Shown: in pieces, positions 41,846 to 51,013 of the stretch
Layout: each line of letters opens with the position of its first letter
Numbering within the stretch: the first letter of the stretch is position 1
Origin: Burkholderiales bacterium
Lineage (GTDB): Bacteria > Pseudomonadota > Gammaproteobacteria > Burkholderiales > Burkholderiaceae_D
DNA length: 64,000 nucleotides
Reading direction: 5' to 3'
Assembly (NCBI GenBank): GCA_016196925.1
Contig: JACPWS010000027.1
Location: 1 to 64,000, forward strand
Made by a program: the position numbers and the translations under genes
The notes under the pieces: model-generated
The model's input: the letters and a program-made list of their open reading frames with translations, nothing else
Told to the model about the DNA's origin: nothing
Databases searched by the model: none

Positions 41846-44800
41846 ATGCGGAACATGCTGGCCTGGTTTGAGCAACTGAGTCTGCGCGCCAAACTCGCCT
41901 TAGGGTTCGGCGCCCTGATCAGTTTGATGGTGGCGGGCAGTTCCATCGCCTGGCTGATCCATGCGCGTTCGCTGGCGGCGATCGATGCATTTATCGAGGG
42001 CGAAGACCGCATCGAAGAATTGAGCATGGATAGCAGCATCGCGATGGGCAAGGCGCGCCGTTATGAAAAAGAATTCCTGCTCAAGCGCCAGGAATTCAGT
42101 TATGAAGAAGCGCGCTCGCGCTATGCCACGCTGGTGGCCAGCCAGCTGGAGGTGGTGCGGGAAAAGATGGCGGCCATCCGCGAGCTGAGCGACGACGCCG
42201 AAATCCGGAGCGCCACCCATGCCATAGAAGACGTGACGCGCTTGTATGAAAAGGGTTTCCTGCATGTGGTCGATTTGTACGGCCGCATCGGGCGCCGGGA
42301 AAGCGGCCTGGAGGGGCAGTTCCGGGCCCGCGCGCACGCGCTCGAGTCTGGCCTGAACCAGGCCGGCGCGGAACGTCTGCGCGCCGATCTGTTCGCCGTG
42401 CGGCGCTACGAAAAGGATTTCATCCTGCGCGGCTCGGTGCGCGAAGCCGGGGCGGTGGAGAGCGCCGCCGCCGAATTCCTGCAAGACCTGGCGGACAGCA
42501 ATTTGCCGCCCGAACGCAAGCAGGAGTTGCGGAAAATAAGCGCGCAATACCTCGCCTTGTTCCGCGACTATGTCGCCACCGATGCCGAAATCAACGCGGC
42601 GACGCTGGAATATCTGGGCGCCGTGCACAAGATGGAACCGGAACTGGAGCAGTTGCGCAGCTTTGTCGACCAGGCGGTGGTCGACACGCGCGCCACGCTG
42701 CACGGGCTGGGGCGGGCGACCAGCATCGCCTTGTCGGGCATGGCGGTCGCGGCGATCTTGCTCGGCTTGCTGGTGGCCGGCTTCATCGTGCGCAACACCA
42801 ACCGGGCGGTGCTGGCTTGCGTGAATTTTGCCAGCCAGCTGGCCGGCGGCAACTGGACCGCCCGCCTGCCTTTGTCGCACCGCCCGAGTGAATTCGAAGT
42901 GCTGGCAGTGGCGCTCAACAGCATGGCGGACGCCATGCAGGAAGCGCACAGACGCGACCAGTTGCGGGCCGCCGAATTGCTGCACATGAACCGCACCCTG
43001 CACATGTTGTCGCGCTGTAGCGAGGCGCTGGTGCGCGGCAAGAGCGAGCAGGAATTGCTCGATGCGATCTGCCACCAGATCGTGGAAAACGGCGGCTACC
43101 GCCTGGCCTGGGTCGGTTTCGACCGCAATGACGAAACGCTGGGCGTGCAGCCGATCGCCAGCGCCGGCGCCGGCGCCGATTATGTGAACGATCTGAAGCA
43201 GGGTGGCGATCGGCACGGCCTGTGGGTGTTCGGGCGCGCCATGCACGACGGCCGCATGGTGGTGGCGCGCCATATCACCACCGACAGCGCCCAGGAGGCG
43301 TGGCGTGAAGCCGCCTTGCAATACGGATTTGCTTCCTGCATGGCGTTTCCGCTCAAAGCCAAGGGCGAGATCCTGGGCATACTCGGCATCCATGCAGCCG
43401 AAGCCGACGCCTTCGACGTCGATGAAATTTGCCTGCTGCAAGAGCTGGCCGACGACCTCGCGTTCGGCATCGCCAGCCTGCGCGACGCCGAACGGCGCGA
43501 GCAGGCCGAGCGCGCGCTGGCTTATCAGGCCAATTTCGACCAGGTGACCGGGCTGGCCAACCGCAACCTGTTCAGCGATCGCCTGCGGCAGGCCATCGTG
43601 CATGCGGCGCGCGCCCGGCGCAAGGCCGCCGTACTGGTGCTGACGCTGGATCGCTTTAAAACCATCAAGGACAGCCTGGGGCACGACGCCGGCGACGCCA
43701 TGCTAAAGCACGTCGGGCGTGCCCTTACGGCCAGCCTGCGCGAGGACGATAGCGTGGCGCGCCTGTCGGGCGACGAGTTCGCGATCGCCATTGGCGATCT
43801 GGTGACGGCGGGTGAAGTGACTGCGGTGGGACTCAAGCTGCTGGCCGCCGTGCTGGAGCCGATGACGCTGGCAGGCCACACCATCTTCACCAGTGCCAGC
43901 ATGGGCATCAGTTTTTATCCGAAAGACGGGCTGGAGGTCGACCATCTGCTGCAAAACGCCGACATCGCCATGTCCAGCGCCAAGGCCATGGGCGGCAATC
44001 TGTTTCGCTTTTATGCGGCGGAAATGAACGAGCGCACTTCGGCGCTGTTCGCCCTGGAAACGGAGTTGCGGCACGCCATCGCGCAAGGCGAACTGCGCGT
44101 GTATTTCCAGCCGCGCGTGAACCTGTCCAGCGGCCGCATGTGCGGCGCCGAGGCGCTGGTGCGCTGGCAGCATCCCGGGCGCGGCCTGGTGCCGCCTTCC
44201 GATTTCATCCCGCTGGCGGAAGAGACCGGACTGATATTGCCGCTGGGCGAATGGGTGATCAAGAGCGTGTGCCGGCAACAGCGGCTGTGGCTGGATGCCG
44301 GTTTGCCGGCCTTGCCGGTCGCCGTCAATTTATCGGCGCGCCAGTTCCGCCAGGAGAGCCTGGTCCAGCTGATCGGCGTCGAACTGGCCGCCAACGCATT
44401 GGAAACCCGCTATCTGGAAATAGAAATCACCGAGTCGACCCTGATGGACAACCTGGACGACGCCATTGCCGCCTTGCATGAATGGCGCGCGGCCGGCATC
44501 AAGCTTTCGCTCGACGATTTCGGCACCGGCCATTCCTCGCTGAGCCGCTTGCGCCGCCTGCCGTTCGACCATCTGAAAATCGATCAATCGTTCGTGCGCA
44601 ACCTGATCCGCGATCCGGAAGACGCCGCGGTTTGCCGCGCCATCATAGGCATGGCGCATAACCTGCACATGACAGTGATCGCCGAAGGGGTGGAAACCGA
44701 AGGGCAGGCGCTCTATCTGCGCGAACACCTGTGCGATGAAATGCAGGGCTATTACTTCAGCCGCCCGCTACCGGCCGCCGATTTCGAAGCCATGCTGGCG

Positions 44801-44875
44801 CAAGGCACAACCCTGAGCTTGCCGCCGCCGGGTAAAAGCCGGGTCGGATTGGTGCATGCCGGCAATGAACGCTGA
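41846..44875 (+). CDS. Membrane GGDEF-EAL protein with HAMP and GAF domains
   Basis: A 1009-residue cyclic-di-GMP protein. One transmembrane segment near 15-38, a long helical periplasmic sensor domain (about 40-300), a second near 300-325, then HAMP (about 325-380), GAF (about 390-555), GGDEF (about 570-725) and EAL (about 740-1000). The GGDEF motif is SGDEF, with the first Gly changed to Ser, although the RxxD inhibitory site (REDD) remains. Cyclase activity is therefore uncertain. The EAL half has GAEALVRW, EITES, DDFGTG and LKIDQSF, so phosphodiesterase activity is likely. Probably cotranscribed with the PstS-like gene. Confidence 0.88.
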   Translation: MRNMLAWFEQLSLRAKLALGFGALISLMVAGSSIAWLIHARSLAAIDAFIEGEDRIEELSMDSSIAMGKARRYEKEFLLKRQEFSYEEARSRYATLVASQLEVVREKMAAIRELSDDAEIRSATHAIEDVTRLYEKGFLHVVDLYGRIGRRESGLEGQFRARAHALESGLNQAGAERLRADLFAVRRYEKDFILRGSVREAGAVESAAAEFLQDLADSNLPPERKQELRKISAQYLALFRDYVATDAEINAATLEYLGAVHKMEPELEQLRSFVDQAVVDTRATLHGLGRATSIALSGMAVAAILLGLLVAGFIVRNTNRAVLACVNFASQLAGGNWTARLPLSHRPSEFEVLAVALNSMADAMQEAHRRDQLRAAELLHMNRTLHMLSRCSEALVRGKSEQELLDAICHQIVENGGYRLAWVGFDRNDETLGVQPIASAGAGADYVNDLKQGGDRHGLWVFGRAMHDGRMVVARHITTDSAQEAWREAALQYGFASCMAFPLKAKGEILGILGIHAAEADAFDVDEICLLQELADDLAFGIASLRDAERREQAERALAYQANFDQVTGLANRNLFSDRLRQAIVHAARARRKAAVLVLTLDRFKTIKDSLGHDAGDAMLKHVGRALTASLREDDSVARLSGDEFAIAIGDLVTAGEVTAVGLKLLAAVLEPMTLAGHTIFTSASMGISFYPKDGLEVDHLLQNADIAMSSAKAMGGNLFRFYAAEMNERTSALFALETELRHAIAQGELRVYFQPRVNLSSGRMCGAEALVRWQHPGRGLVPPSDFIPLAEETGLILPLGEWVIKSVCRQQRLWLDAGLPALPVAVNLSARQFRQESLVQLIGVELAANALETRYLEIEITESTLMDNLDDAIAALHEWRAAGIKLSLDDFGTGHSSLSRLRRLPFDHLKIDQSFVRNLIRDPEDAAVCRAIIGMAHNLHMTVIAEGVETEGQALYLREHLCDEMQGYYFSRPLPAADFEAMLAQGTTLSLPPPGKSRVGLVHAGNER

Positions 44876-44920
44876 GCGCTTGCGCAGCCGCTGCGATGCC
44901 CGATAGCGCCCGCCATCCAT

Positions 44921-45000
44921 ATACTCCCCCCTATTTTTAAAAAAATCACCTTATCGTCAGCGTATTTATTGGTCTTGAAAATATACTAGGGGGCAGTATA
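44921..45000. repeat. Repeat with ATACTCCCCCC ends, copy 2
   Basis: Direct copy of 40568-40645 with about 12 differences, downstream of the GGDEF-EAL gene. Its right end reads TACT-AGGGGGC-AGTA, again similar to a CsoR/RcnR-family operator. The ATTTATTGGTCTTGAAAATA segment is identical in both copies. Confidence 0.82.
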
Positions 45001-45067
45001 TTTCGTGTTGAAAATGGAAATGCGCCGGCGGATTCAACTGCGAAGAAACTTCAGCTTCAATCCAAGC

Positions 45068-45094
45068 AAAAAGCCCGCTACGCGAGCGGGCTTT
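45068..45094 (-). terminator. Terminator after yggX
   Basis: On the minus strand AAAGCCCGCTCGC and GCGTAGCGGGCTTTTT form a stem of about 9-10 pairs followed by T residues, 20 bases beyond the yggX stop. Confidence 0.8.
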
Positions 45095-45114
45095 CAGTGA
45101 GGCAAAGGCGGCAA

Positions 45115-45387
45115 TTATGCGCTGGGCGGTACGTAGCCTTGCGCCGCGTCGGCGCCGTCGCCGAAGAAATGCTTTTCCATCTGGCTCGCCAGGTATTTGC
45201 GGGCGCGGGTGTCGGCCAGATTCAGGCGGTTTTCATTGACCAGCATGGTCTGGTGCTTGAGCCAGGCGGCCCAGGCTTCTTTCGACACGCTTTCGTAAAT
45301 GCGCTTGCCGAGTTCGCCCGGATACGGCGGAAAATCGAGGCCTTCGGCTTCCTTGTTCAGTTTGATGCAGTGGACCATGCGGGCCAT
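45115..45387 (-). CDS. yggX: Fe(II)-trafficking / oxidative damage protection protein
   Basis: A 90-residue YggX-family protein, which protects Fe-S clusters from oxidation. The signature [27 protein letters not shown] (given here only as the family N-terminus) with the conserved Cys7, and [17 protein letters not shown], are clear. Length is standard. Confidence 0.94.
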   Translation of the reverse strand: MARMVHCIKLNKEAEGLDFPPYPGELGKRIYESVSKEAWAAWLKHQTMLVNENRLNLADTRARKYLASQMEKHFFGDGADAAQGYVPPSA

Positions 45388-45441
45388 GATGTGACTCCTA
45401 AAAATAAGCTGTGACGATGCGGGATTATAAGACTGAACGCG

Positions 45442-46752
45442 TTAGAGCTGCTTGACCAGCACCAAAGATTTGCGCTGCCAGTTATACATCTTCTGGCGGT
45501 TCTTGGGCAGATCGTCGACGCTGGCGCTGACGAAGCCGCGCTTCAGGAACCAGTGCGCGGTGCGCGTGGTCAGCACAAACAGCGAATGGAAGCCGGCGCG
45601 GCGCGCGCGTTTTTCCATGTGCTTGAGTATCCGTTCGCCGTCGCCCTGGCTCTGCACTTCGGGGTTCACCGTCAGGCAAGCCATCTCGGCCATCTTCTCG
45701 AAAGGGAAGGGATACAGCGCGGCGCAGCCGAAGATCACGCCGTCGTGCTCGATCACCGAGAAGTAATTGATTTCGCGCTCGATCAGCTCGCGCCCGCGCT
45801 TGACCAGGGTGCCGTCGGCTTCCAGCGGCTCGATCAGCTTGATGATGCCGCCCACGTCTTCCACCGTCGCTTCGCGCAGGCTTTCCAGGTTTTCCGACGA
45901 CACCATGGTGCCGACGCCGTCGTGCGTGAACAATTCCAGCAGCGCCGAGCCGTCCATCTGGTAAGGCACGATATGGATACGCGGCACCCCGCCGCGCGAA
46001 GCCTTGACCGCATGTTCGAGGTAAAACGCGACATCGGCCGGCAGGTAGCCGGCTTTTAACTCGTGCTCGGCTTGCATGAAAGACAGTTCGCGGATTTCGT
46101 CGCCGTCCTGATCTGCCATCATCGGCGTTTCCGTGATGAAGATCAGCTTGTCGGCGCGCAGGGCGGCGGCGGCCGAGACGGCCACGTCTTCCATGGTCAG
46201 GTTGAACGCTTCGCCGGTAGGCGAAAAGCCGAGCGGGCCCAGCAGCACCAGGCTGCCGCCATCCATGATCCTGTGCATGGTGTCGTAATCGACCTTGCGC
46301 GTGGTGCCGGTCAGCTGGAAATCGACGCCGTCGACGATGCCGATAGGCTTGGCGGTAATGAAATTGCCGGAAATGATGCGGATCGCCGCATGCGCCATCG
46401 GCGTGTTCGGTAAGCCCTGGCTGAAGGCCGCTTCGATGTCGAGGCGCAATTCGCCGGCCGCTTCTTTCGAGCATTCGAGCGCGGCGGTGTCGGTGATCCG
46501 TATGCCGTTGTGAAAGCTGCCCTCGACATTGCGCAGCGCGAGCTGCTCGGCCACCTGCGGGCGCGAGCCGTGCACGATCACGATCTTGATGCCGAGCGCA
46601 TGCAATAAAGACAAATCTTGCGCCAGCACCGGCAAGGCGCCTGCCGTCACCAGCTCGCCGGGAAAGGCGACCACGAAGGTTTTGCCGCGAAACGCGTGGA
46701 TATATGGCGCGACCGAGCGCAGCCAGTGAACGAATTGAACAGGATTTTCCAT
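45442..46752 (-). CDS. argA: N-acetylglutamate synthase (ArgA)
   Basis: A 436-residue enzyme for the first step of arginine synthesis, glutamate plus acetyl-CoA. The N-terminal amino-acid-kinase fold (about 1-285, with VIVHGSRPQVAEQL and LLGPLGFSPTGEAFNL) is joined to a C-terminal GNAT domain (about 295-436, with CLTVNPEVQSQGDGERIL). Arginine normally binds the kinase-like domain for feedback control. ATG at 46752 gives the usual start MENPVQFVHW. No ribosome site lies upstream; the -10 palindrome at 46755 suggests a nearly leaderless message. Confidence 0.92.
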   Translation of the reverse strand: MENPVQFVHWLRSVAPYIHAFRGKTFVVAFPGELVTAGALPVLAQDLSLLHALGIKIVIVHGSRPQVAEQLALRNVEGSFHNGIRITDTAALECSKEAAGELRLDIEAAFSQGLPNTPMAHAAIRIISGNFITAKPIGIVDGVDFQLTGTTRKVDYDTMHRIMDGGSLVLLGPLGFSPTGEAFNLTMEDVAVSAAAALRADKLIFITETPMMADQDGDEIRELSFMQAEHELKAGYLPADVAFYLEHAVKASRGGVPRIHIVPYQMDGSALLELFTHDGVGTMVSSENLESLREATVEDVGGIIKLIEPLEADGTLVKRGRELIEREINYFSVIEHDGVIFGCAALYPFPFEKMAEMACLTVNPEVQSQGDGERILKHMEKRARRAGFHSLFVLTTRTAHWFLKRGFVSASVDDLPKNRQKMYNWQRKSLVLVKQL

Positions 46753-46754
46753 CC

Positions 46755-46770
46755 GCGCATTATAATGCGC
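46755..46770. promoter_or_regulatory. Perfectly palindromic bidirectional -10 element between argA and hrpA
   Basis: GCGCATTATAATGCGC is a perfect 16-base palindrome and reads TATAAT on each strand. It fills most of the 24 bases between the divergent starts of argA (46752) and hrpA (46777). A start of transcription 6-7 bases past either TATAAT would fall at or just before the ATG, so both messages would be leaderless or nearly so. On the argA side TTAGCA lies 17 bases upstream as a possible -35; on the hrpA side no -35 is convincing. Confidence 0.5.
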
Positions 46771-46776
46771 AGCGCT

Positions 46777-49700
46777 ATGTCTGCTAATCATTCCTCTAAA
46801 AATTCCCCGAAAAACGCCCGGCCCGCCGCTACCGCCGCCGCTACCGGCCTGGATGGCTTGCGCGCCTTGCGCAACCAGCTGCGTCAGCCTGCGCCGCCGC
46901 CCCTAAACAAAGCCGCAACCGAGGCCGGGCCCGGCCAGCGGCCCCGGCCTGCGCCTGAGGCGCGGCCCATTGCGCCCAGTATGCCGCTGCGCAATCCGCT
47001 GCCGACGATTACGTTCCCGGAAGAGTTGCCGGTCTCCGGCAAGCGTGTTGAAATTGCAGAAGCCTTGCAAAAGCATCAAGTCATCATCGTCTGCGGCGAG
47101 ACCGGTTCCGGCAAGACCACCCAGCTGCCGAAGATATGCCTGGAACTCGGGCGCGGGCAAAAAGGCTTGATCGGCCACACCCAGCCGCGCCGGATTGCCG
47201 CATCGTCCACCGCGAAGCGCATCGCGCAAGAGCTCGGTTCGCCTTTGGGCGAACATGTCGGCTTCAAGGTGCGTTTCACCGATACGCTCTCCAAGGGCGC
47301 CTCGGTCAAGCTGATGACCGACGGTATCTTGCTGGCCGAAACCCAGACCGATCCGCTGCTGCGTCAATACGACACCATCATCATCGACGAGGCGCATGAA
47401 CGCAGCCTGAACATTGACTTCCTGCTCGGCTACCTGAAGCAGCTGTTGCCGAAACGGCGCGACCTGAAGCTCATCATCACCTCGGCCACCATCGACGCCC
47501 AGCGTTTCGCCCATCACTTCGCCGACACGCGCGGCCCCGAGCCAAAACCGGCGCCGGTGATCGAAGTCTCCGGCCGCCTGTATCCGGTGGAAGTGCGCTA
47601 CCGCCCTGTGCAAGAAGGCGAGAAGGATAAAGAGCGCGACCTGATGACGGCGATCACCGACGCCGTCGATGAACTATGCCGCCTCGGTTCCGGCGACGTG
47701 CTGGTGTTTTTGCCGGGCGAGCGCGAAATCCGCGACGCCGCCGAAGCCTTGCGCAAGCACCATCCGGCCCATGTAGAAATCCTGCCGCTGTTTGCCCGCC
47801 TGTCGGCGCAAGAGCAGGAACGCGTCTTCAAGCTGTCGAATGCGCGCCGCATCGTGCTGGCCACCAACGTGGCCGAGACTTCGCTGACCGTGCCCGGCAT
47901 CCGCTACGTGGTGGACACCGGCCTGGCGCGCGTCAAACGCTACAGCTACCGCAACAAGGTCGAGCAATTGCAGATAGAAGCGGTGGCGCAATCGGCCGCC
48001 AACCAGCGCGCCGGCCGTTGCGGCCGCGTCGCCGCCGGCGTCTGCATCCGCCTGTACGAAGAAAAAGATTACCAGCAGCGCCTGCCGTTTACCGAGCCGG
48101 AAATCCTGCGCTCTTCGCTGGCCTCGGTCATCTTGCGCATGAAATCGCTGCACTTGACCGATGTCGAGACTTTCCCCTTCATCGAGCCGCCGCCGGGCCG
48201 CGCGATCGCCGACGGCTACCAGTTGCTGCAAGAACTCGGTGCGATGGACGAAGGCAATCAGCTGACGGCGGTCGGCCAGCAACTCGCCAAGCTGCCGCTT
48301 GATCCGCGCGTCGGCCGCATGATTTTGGCGGCGCGCGATTATCAGGCCCTGAGCGAAGTCTTGATTATCGCCGCCGCGGTGTCGGTGCAAGACCCGCGCG
48401 ACCGCCCTATGGAAGCGCAAGCCGCGGCCGATCAGGCGCACAAGAAATTCGCCGATGAAAAATCCGAATTCCTGTCGTATTTAAAAATCTGGAAATGGTT
48501 TGAAGACGCGATAGAGAACAAGAAAACCAACCGCCAGTTGCAAGACAATTGCCGCGCGAACTTCCTGAGCCAGCTGCGCCTGCGCGAGTGGCGCGATGTG
48601 CACAGCCAGTTGCTGACCATCGTCAAGGAACAGGGCTGGCGCCTGAACGAGGCCCCGGCTACTTACGAGCAATTACACCTGGCCTTGCTGACCGGCTTAC
48701 TCGGCAATATCGGCTACAAGTCCGAGGAAGAAGCGCATTACCTTGGTGCGCGCGGCATCAAGTTCTATATCTGGCCCGGCTCCAGCCTGGCCAAGAAAGC
48801 GGGCCGTTGGATCATGGCGGCCGAGCTGGTCGACACCACGCGCCTGTACGGCCGCTGCATCGCCCAGATCCAGCCCGAATGGCTGGAAAAAATCGGCGGC
48901 CATCTGCTGAAAAAATCCTATGGCGAGCCGCGCTGGGAAAAGCGCGCCGGCCAGGTCTCGGCCTTCGAGCGCGCCACCCTGTACGGCCTGGTGGTGTACA
49001 GCCAGCGCCGCATCCAGTATGGACTGACCCATCCGGCCGAAGCGCGCGAAATGTTCATCCGCGACGCCCTGGTCGGCGGCGAGTTCGACACCCGCGCCCC
49101 TTTCTTCGCCTACAACCAGAAGCTGGTGCGCGAGATAGAAAACCTGGAACACAAATCGCGCCGCCTCGATGTGCTGGTGGATGAAGAACTGATCGCCGCG
49201 TTCTACGACAAGATTCTCCCGGCCGAAGTCTACAACGCGGTCTTGTTCGAGCAATGGCATAAGGAAGCGAGCAAGGCCAATCCGAAATTGCTGTACCTGA
49301 ACAAAGACGAGCTGATGCGGCACGAAGCCGCCGGCGTCACTACCGAACTGTTCCCGAAAGCGATGCAAGTCTCGGGCGTGGCGCTGCAGCTCAGTTACCA
49401 CTTTGAACCGGGCAGCGCGCGCGACGGCGTGACCCTCGCCGTGCCGCTGTTTTCGCTGAACCAGGTCTCGTTTGATCGCTGCGAATGGCTGGTGCCCGGC
49501 ATGCTGAAGGAAAAAGTCCACCTGCTGATCAAGTCGCTGCCGCAAAAAATCCGCCGCCACTGCGTGCCGATTCCGGACTACGCCGCCGGCTTTTGCGAGC
49601 GCTGCGATTTCGGCAAAGGCAATTTCCTGGACGCCGTGATGGCCGACATCCGCGAACAAACCGGCTTGCTGTGCAAGAGCACCGACTTCAAGTTCGAGAC

Positions 49701-50823
49701 CGTGCCGCTGCATCTGTCGATGAATTTCAAGATCGTCGACGAACACGGCCGCCAGCTCGACATGGGCCGCAACCTGGCCACCCTGCGCGCCGAATTCGGC
49801 GGCCAGGCGCGCGAGAGTTTTCAGCGTATCGCCAGCGCCGAGAAGCTGGCTTTGCTGGATGCCAACGCCAAGCCGGAATCCGCGCCGCAATCTGACAACC
49901 GTCGTTCCCGCGCAGGCGGGAACCCAGTGTCGCCCGCCGCAACGAGCGCAACATCCGCAGCCCCGGCCATCAAACAAGAAAACCTCACCGCCTGGACCTT
50001 CGACAGCCTGCCCGAACTGCTGGAAGTCCAGCAAGGCAAACAAACCCTGATCGGCTATCCGGCCCTGGTCGACAAGCTCACCCATTGCCACATCGAAGTG
50101 TTCGACGACCCCGACGAAGCCGCACGCGTGCACCGCATCGGCCTGCGCCGCCTGTTCGCGCTGCAGATGAAAGAGCAAGTCAAGTTCCTGGAAAAAAACA
50201 TCCCCGGCTTGCAGCAAATGGGCATGCAATTCATGGCGCTCGGTTCGCAAGAAGAGTTGCGCGAGCAGATCATCCAGGTTTCACTTGAGCGCGCGTTTTT
50301 GCAAAATCCGCTGCCGACCAATTCCGGCGAATTCAACCAGCGCCGCGAAGAGGGCAAGAGCCGCCTGAACCTGCTGGCAAATGAAATCGCGCGCCTGGCC
50401 GGCCTGATCCTGGCCGAATTCCACGGCTTGCCGAAGAAGCTGCAAGGCATCAAGGCCCATGCCGCCGCCGAGAGAGATATGCAAGCCCAGCTGCAACTGC
50501 TGATAAGCAAACGCTTCATCGCCGACAACGATTTCACCCAGCTCAGTCATTTCCCACGCTACCTGAAAGCGATTACGGTACGTCTCGACAAGTTACGCGC
50601 CGACCCCGCGCGCGACGCCAAACTGCTGGCCGAATGGAATAGCGTAGCCCAGCCGTGGCAACGCGCCCCGCGCAAAACAGGGCCCGACGCCGACCCCAAG
50701 CTGACGGAATTCCGCTGGCTGCTGGAAGAACTGCGCGTCTCGCTCTTCGCGCAAGAGCTGCGCACGCCTATGCCGGTCTCGGTCAAGCGGCTGCAGAAGG
50801 TGTGGGAGAGTATGCAGCGCTAG
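46777..50823 (+). CDS. hrpA: ATP-dependent RNA helicase HrpA
   Basis: A 1348-residue DEAH-box RNA helicase. Walker A GETGSGKT (107-114), IIIDEAHERSLN near 203, SATIDAQRF near 238 and the motif VI QRAGRCGR near 410 are present. They are followed by HA2, OB-fold and the DUF3418 C-terminal domain typical of HrpA. An Ala/Pro-rich tail precedes the helicase core (about 10-75). An in-frame REP-like palindrome at 49900-49929 encodes RRSRAGGNPV in a linker near residue 1043. There is no clear ribosome site before ATG 46777, in keeping with a leaderless message. Confidence 0.92.
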   Translation: MSANHSSKNSPKNARPAATAAATGLDGLRALRNQLRQPAPPPLNKAATEAGPGQRPRPAPEARPIAPSMPLRNPLPTITFPEELPVSGKRVEIAEALQKHQVIIVCGETGSGKTTQLPKICLELGRGQKGLIGHTQPRRIAASSTAKRIAQELGSPLGEHVGFKVRFTDTLSKGASVKLMTDGILLAETQTDPLLRQYDTIIIDEAHERSLNIDFLLGYLKQLLPKRRDLKLIITSATIDAQRFAHHFADTRGPEPKPAPVIEVSGRLYPVEVRYRPVQEGEKDKERDLMTAITDAVDELCRLGSGDVLVFLPGEREIRDAAEALRKHHPAHVEILPLFARLSAQEQERVFKLSNARRIVLATNVAETSLTVPGIRYVVDTGLARVKRYSYRNKVEQLQIEAVAQSAANQRAGRCGRVAAGVCIRLYEEKDYQQRLPFTEPEILRSSLASVILRMKSLHLTDVETFPFIEPPPGRAIADGYQLLQELGAMDEGNQLTAVGQQLAKLPLDPRVGRMILAARDYQALSEVLIIAAAVSVQDPRDRPMEAQAAADQAHKKFADEKSEFLSYLKIWKWFEDAIENKKTNRQLQDNCRANFLSQLRLREWRDVHSQLLTIVKEQGWRLNEAPATYEQLHLALLTGLLGNIGYKSEEEAHYLGARGIKFYIWPGSSLAKKAGRWIMAAELVDTTRLYGRCIAQIQPEWLEKIGGHLLKKSYGEPRWEKRAGQVSAFERATLYGLVVYSQRRIQYGLTHPAEAREMFIRDALVGGEFDTRAPFFAYNQKLVREIENLEHKSRRLDVLVDEELIAAFYDKILPAEVYNAVLFEQWHKEASKANPKLLYLNKDELMRHEAAGVTTELFPKAMQVSGVALQLSYHFEPGSARDGVTLAVPLFSLNQVSFDRCEWLVPGMLKEKVHLLIKSLPQKIRRHCVPIPDYAAGFCERCDFGKGNFLDAVMADIREQTGLLCKSTDFKFETVPLHLSMNFKIVDEHGRQLDMGRNLATLRAEFGGQARESFQRIASAEKLALLDANAKPESAPQSDNRRSRAGGNPVSPAATSATSAAPAIKQENLTAWTFDSLPELLEVQQGKQTLIGYPALVDKLTHCHIEVFDDPDEAARVHRIGLRRLFALQMKEQVKFLEKNIPGLQQMGMQFMALGSQEELREQIIQVSLERAFLQNPLPTNSGEFNQRREEGKSRLNLLANEIARLAGLILAEFHGLPKKLQGIKAHAAAERDMQAQLQLLISKRFIADNDFTQLSHFPRYLKAITVRLDKLRADPARDAKLLAEWNSVAQPWQRAPRKTGPDADPKLTEFRWLLEELRVSLFAQELRTPMPVSVKRLQKVWESMQR
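49900..49929. repeat. REP-like palindrome embedded in hrpA
   Basis: CGTTCCCGCGCAGGCGGGAA is the same kind of palindrome as the intergenic ones at 16867, 53450 and 55370. Here it is inside a coding frame and translated as RRSRAGGNPVS without breaking it. The surrounding linker is Ala/Ser/Thr-rich. Confidence 0.8.
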
Positions 50824-50867
50824 GGGATGGATGGCACACTGGGCCATAGCTTAGGACTGGCGCTGTC

Positions 50868-50890
50868 CCTTCCCCCTGCGATGGGGAAGG
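50868..50890. repeat. Hairpin repeat after hrpA
   Basis: CCTTCCCC and GGGGAAGG form an eight-pair stem around CTGCGAT. No T-run follows, so it is more likely a dispersed repeat than a terminator. The 190 bases between hrpA and the toxin gene hold nothing else. Confidence 0.5.
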
Positions 50891-51013
50891 TTAGGATGGG
50901 GGGGGCGGCCGGGAAAAGGATGGCGGCACACTCTCATGTGCTTTCCATGCGTTGCCATCAACCCGACCGCTAATTGCAGACGCGGCCTGGTTTAATGCGA
51001 TGCGGGATTTGAG

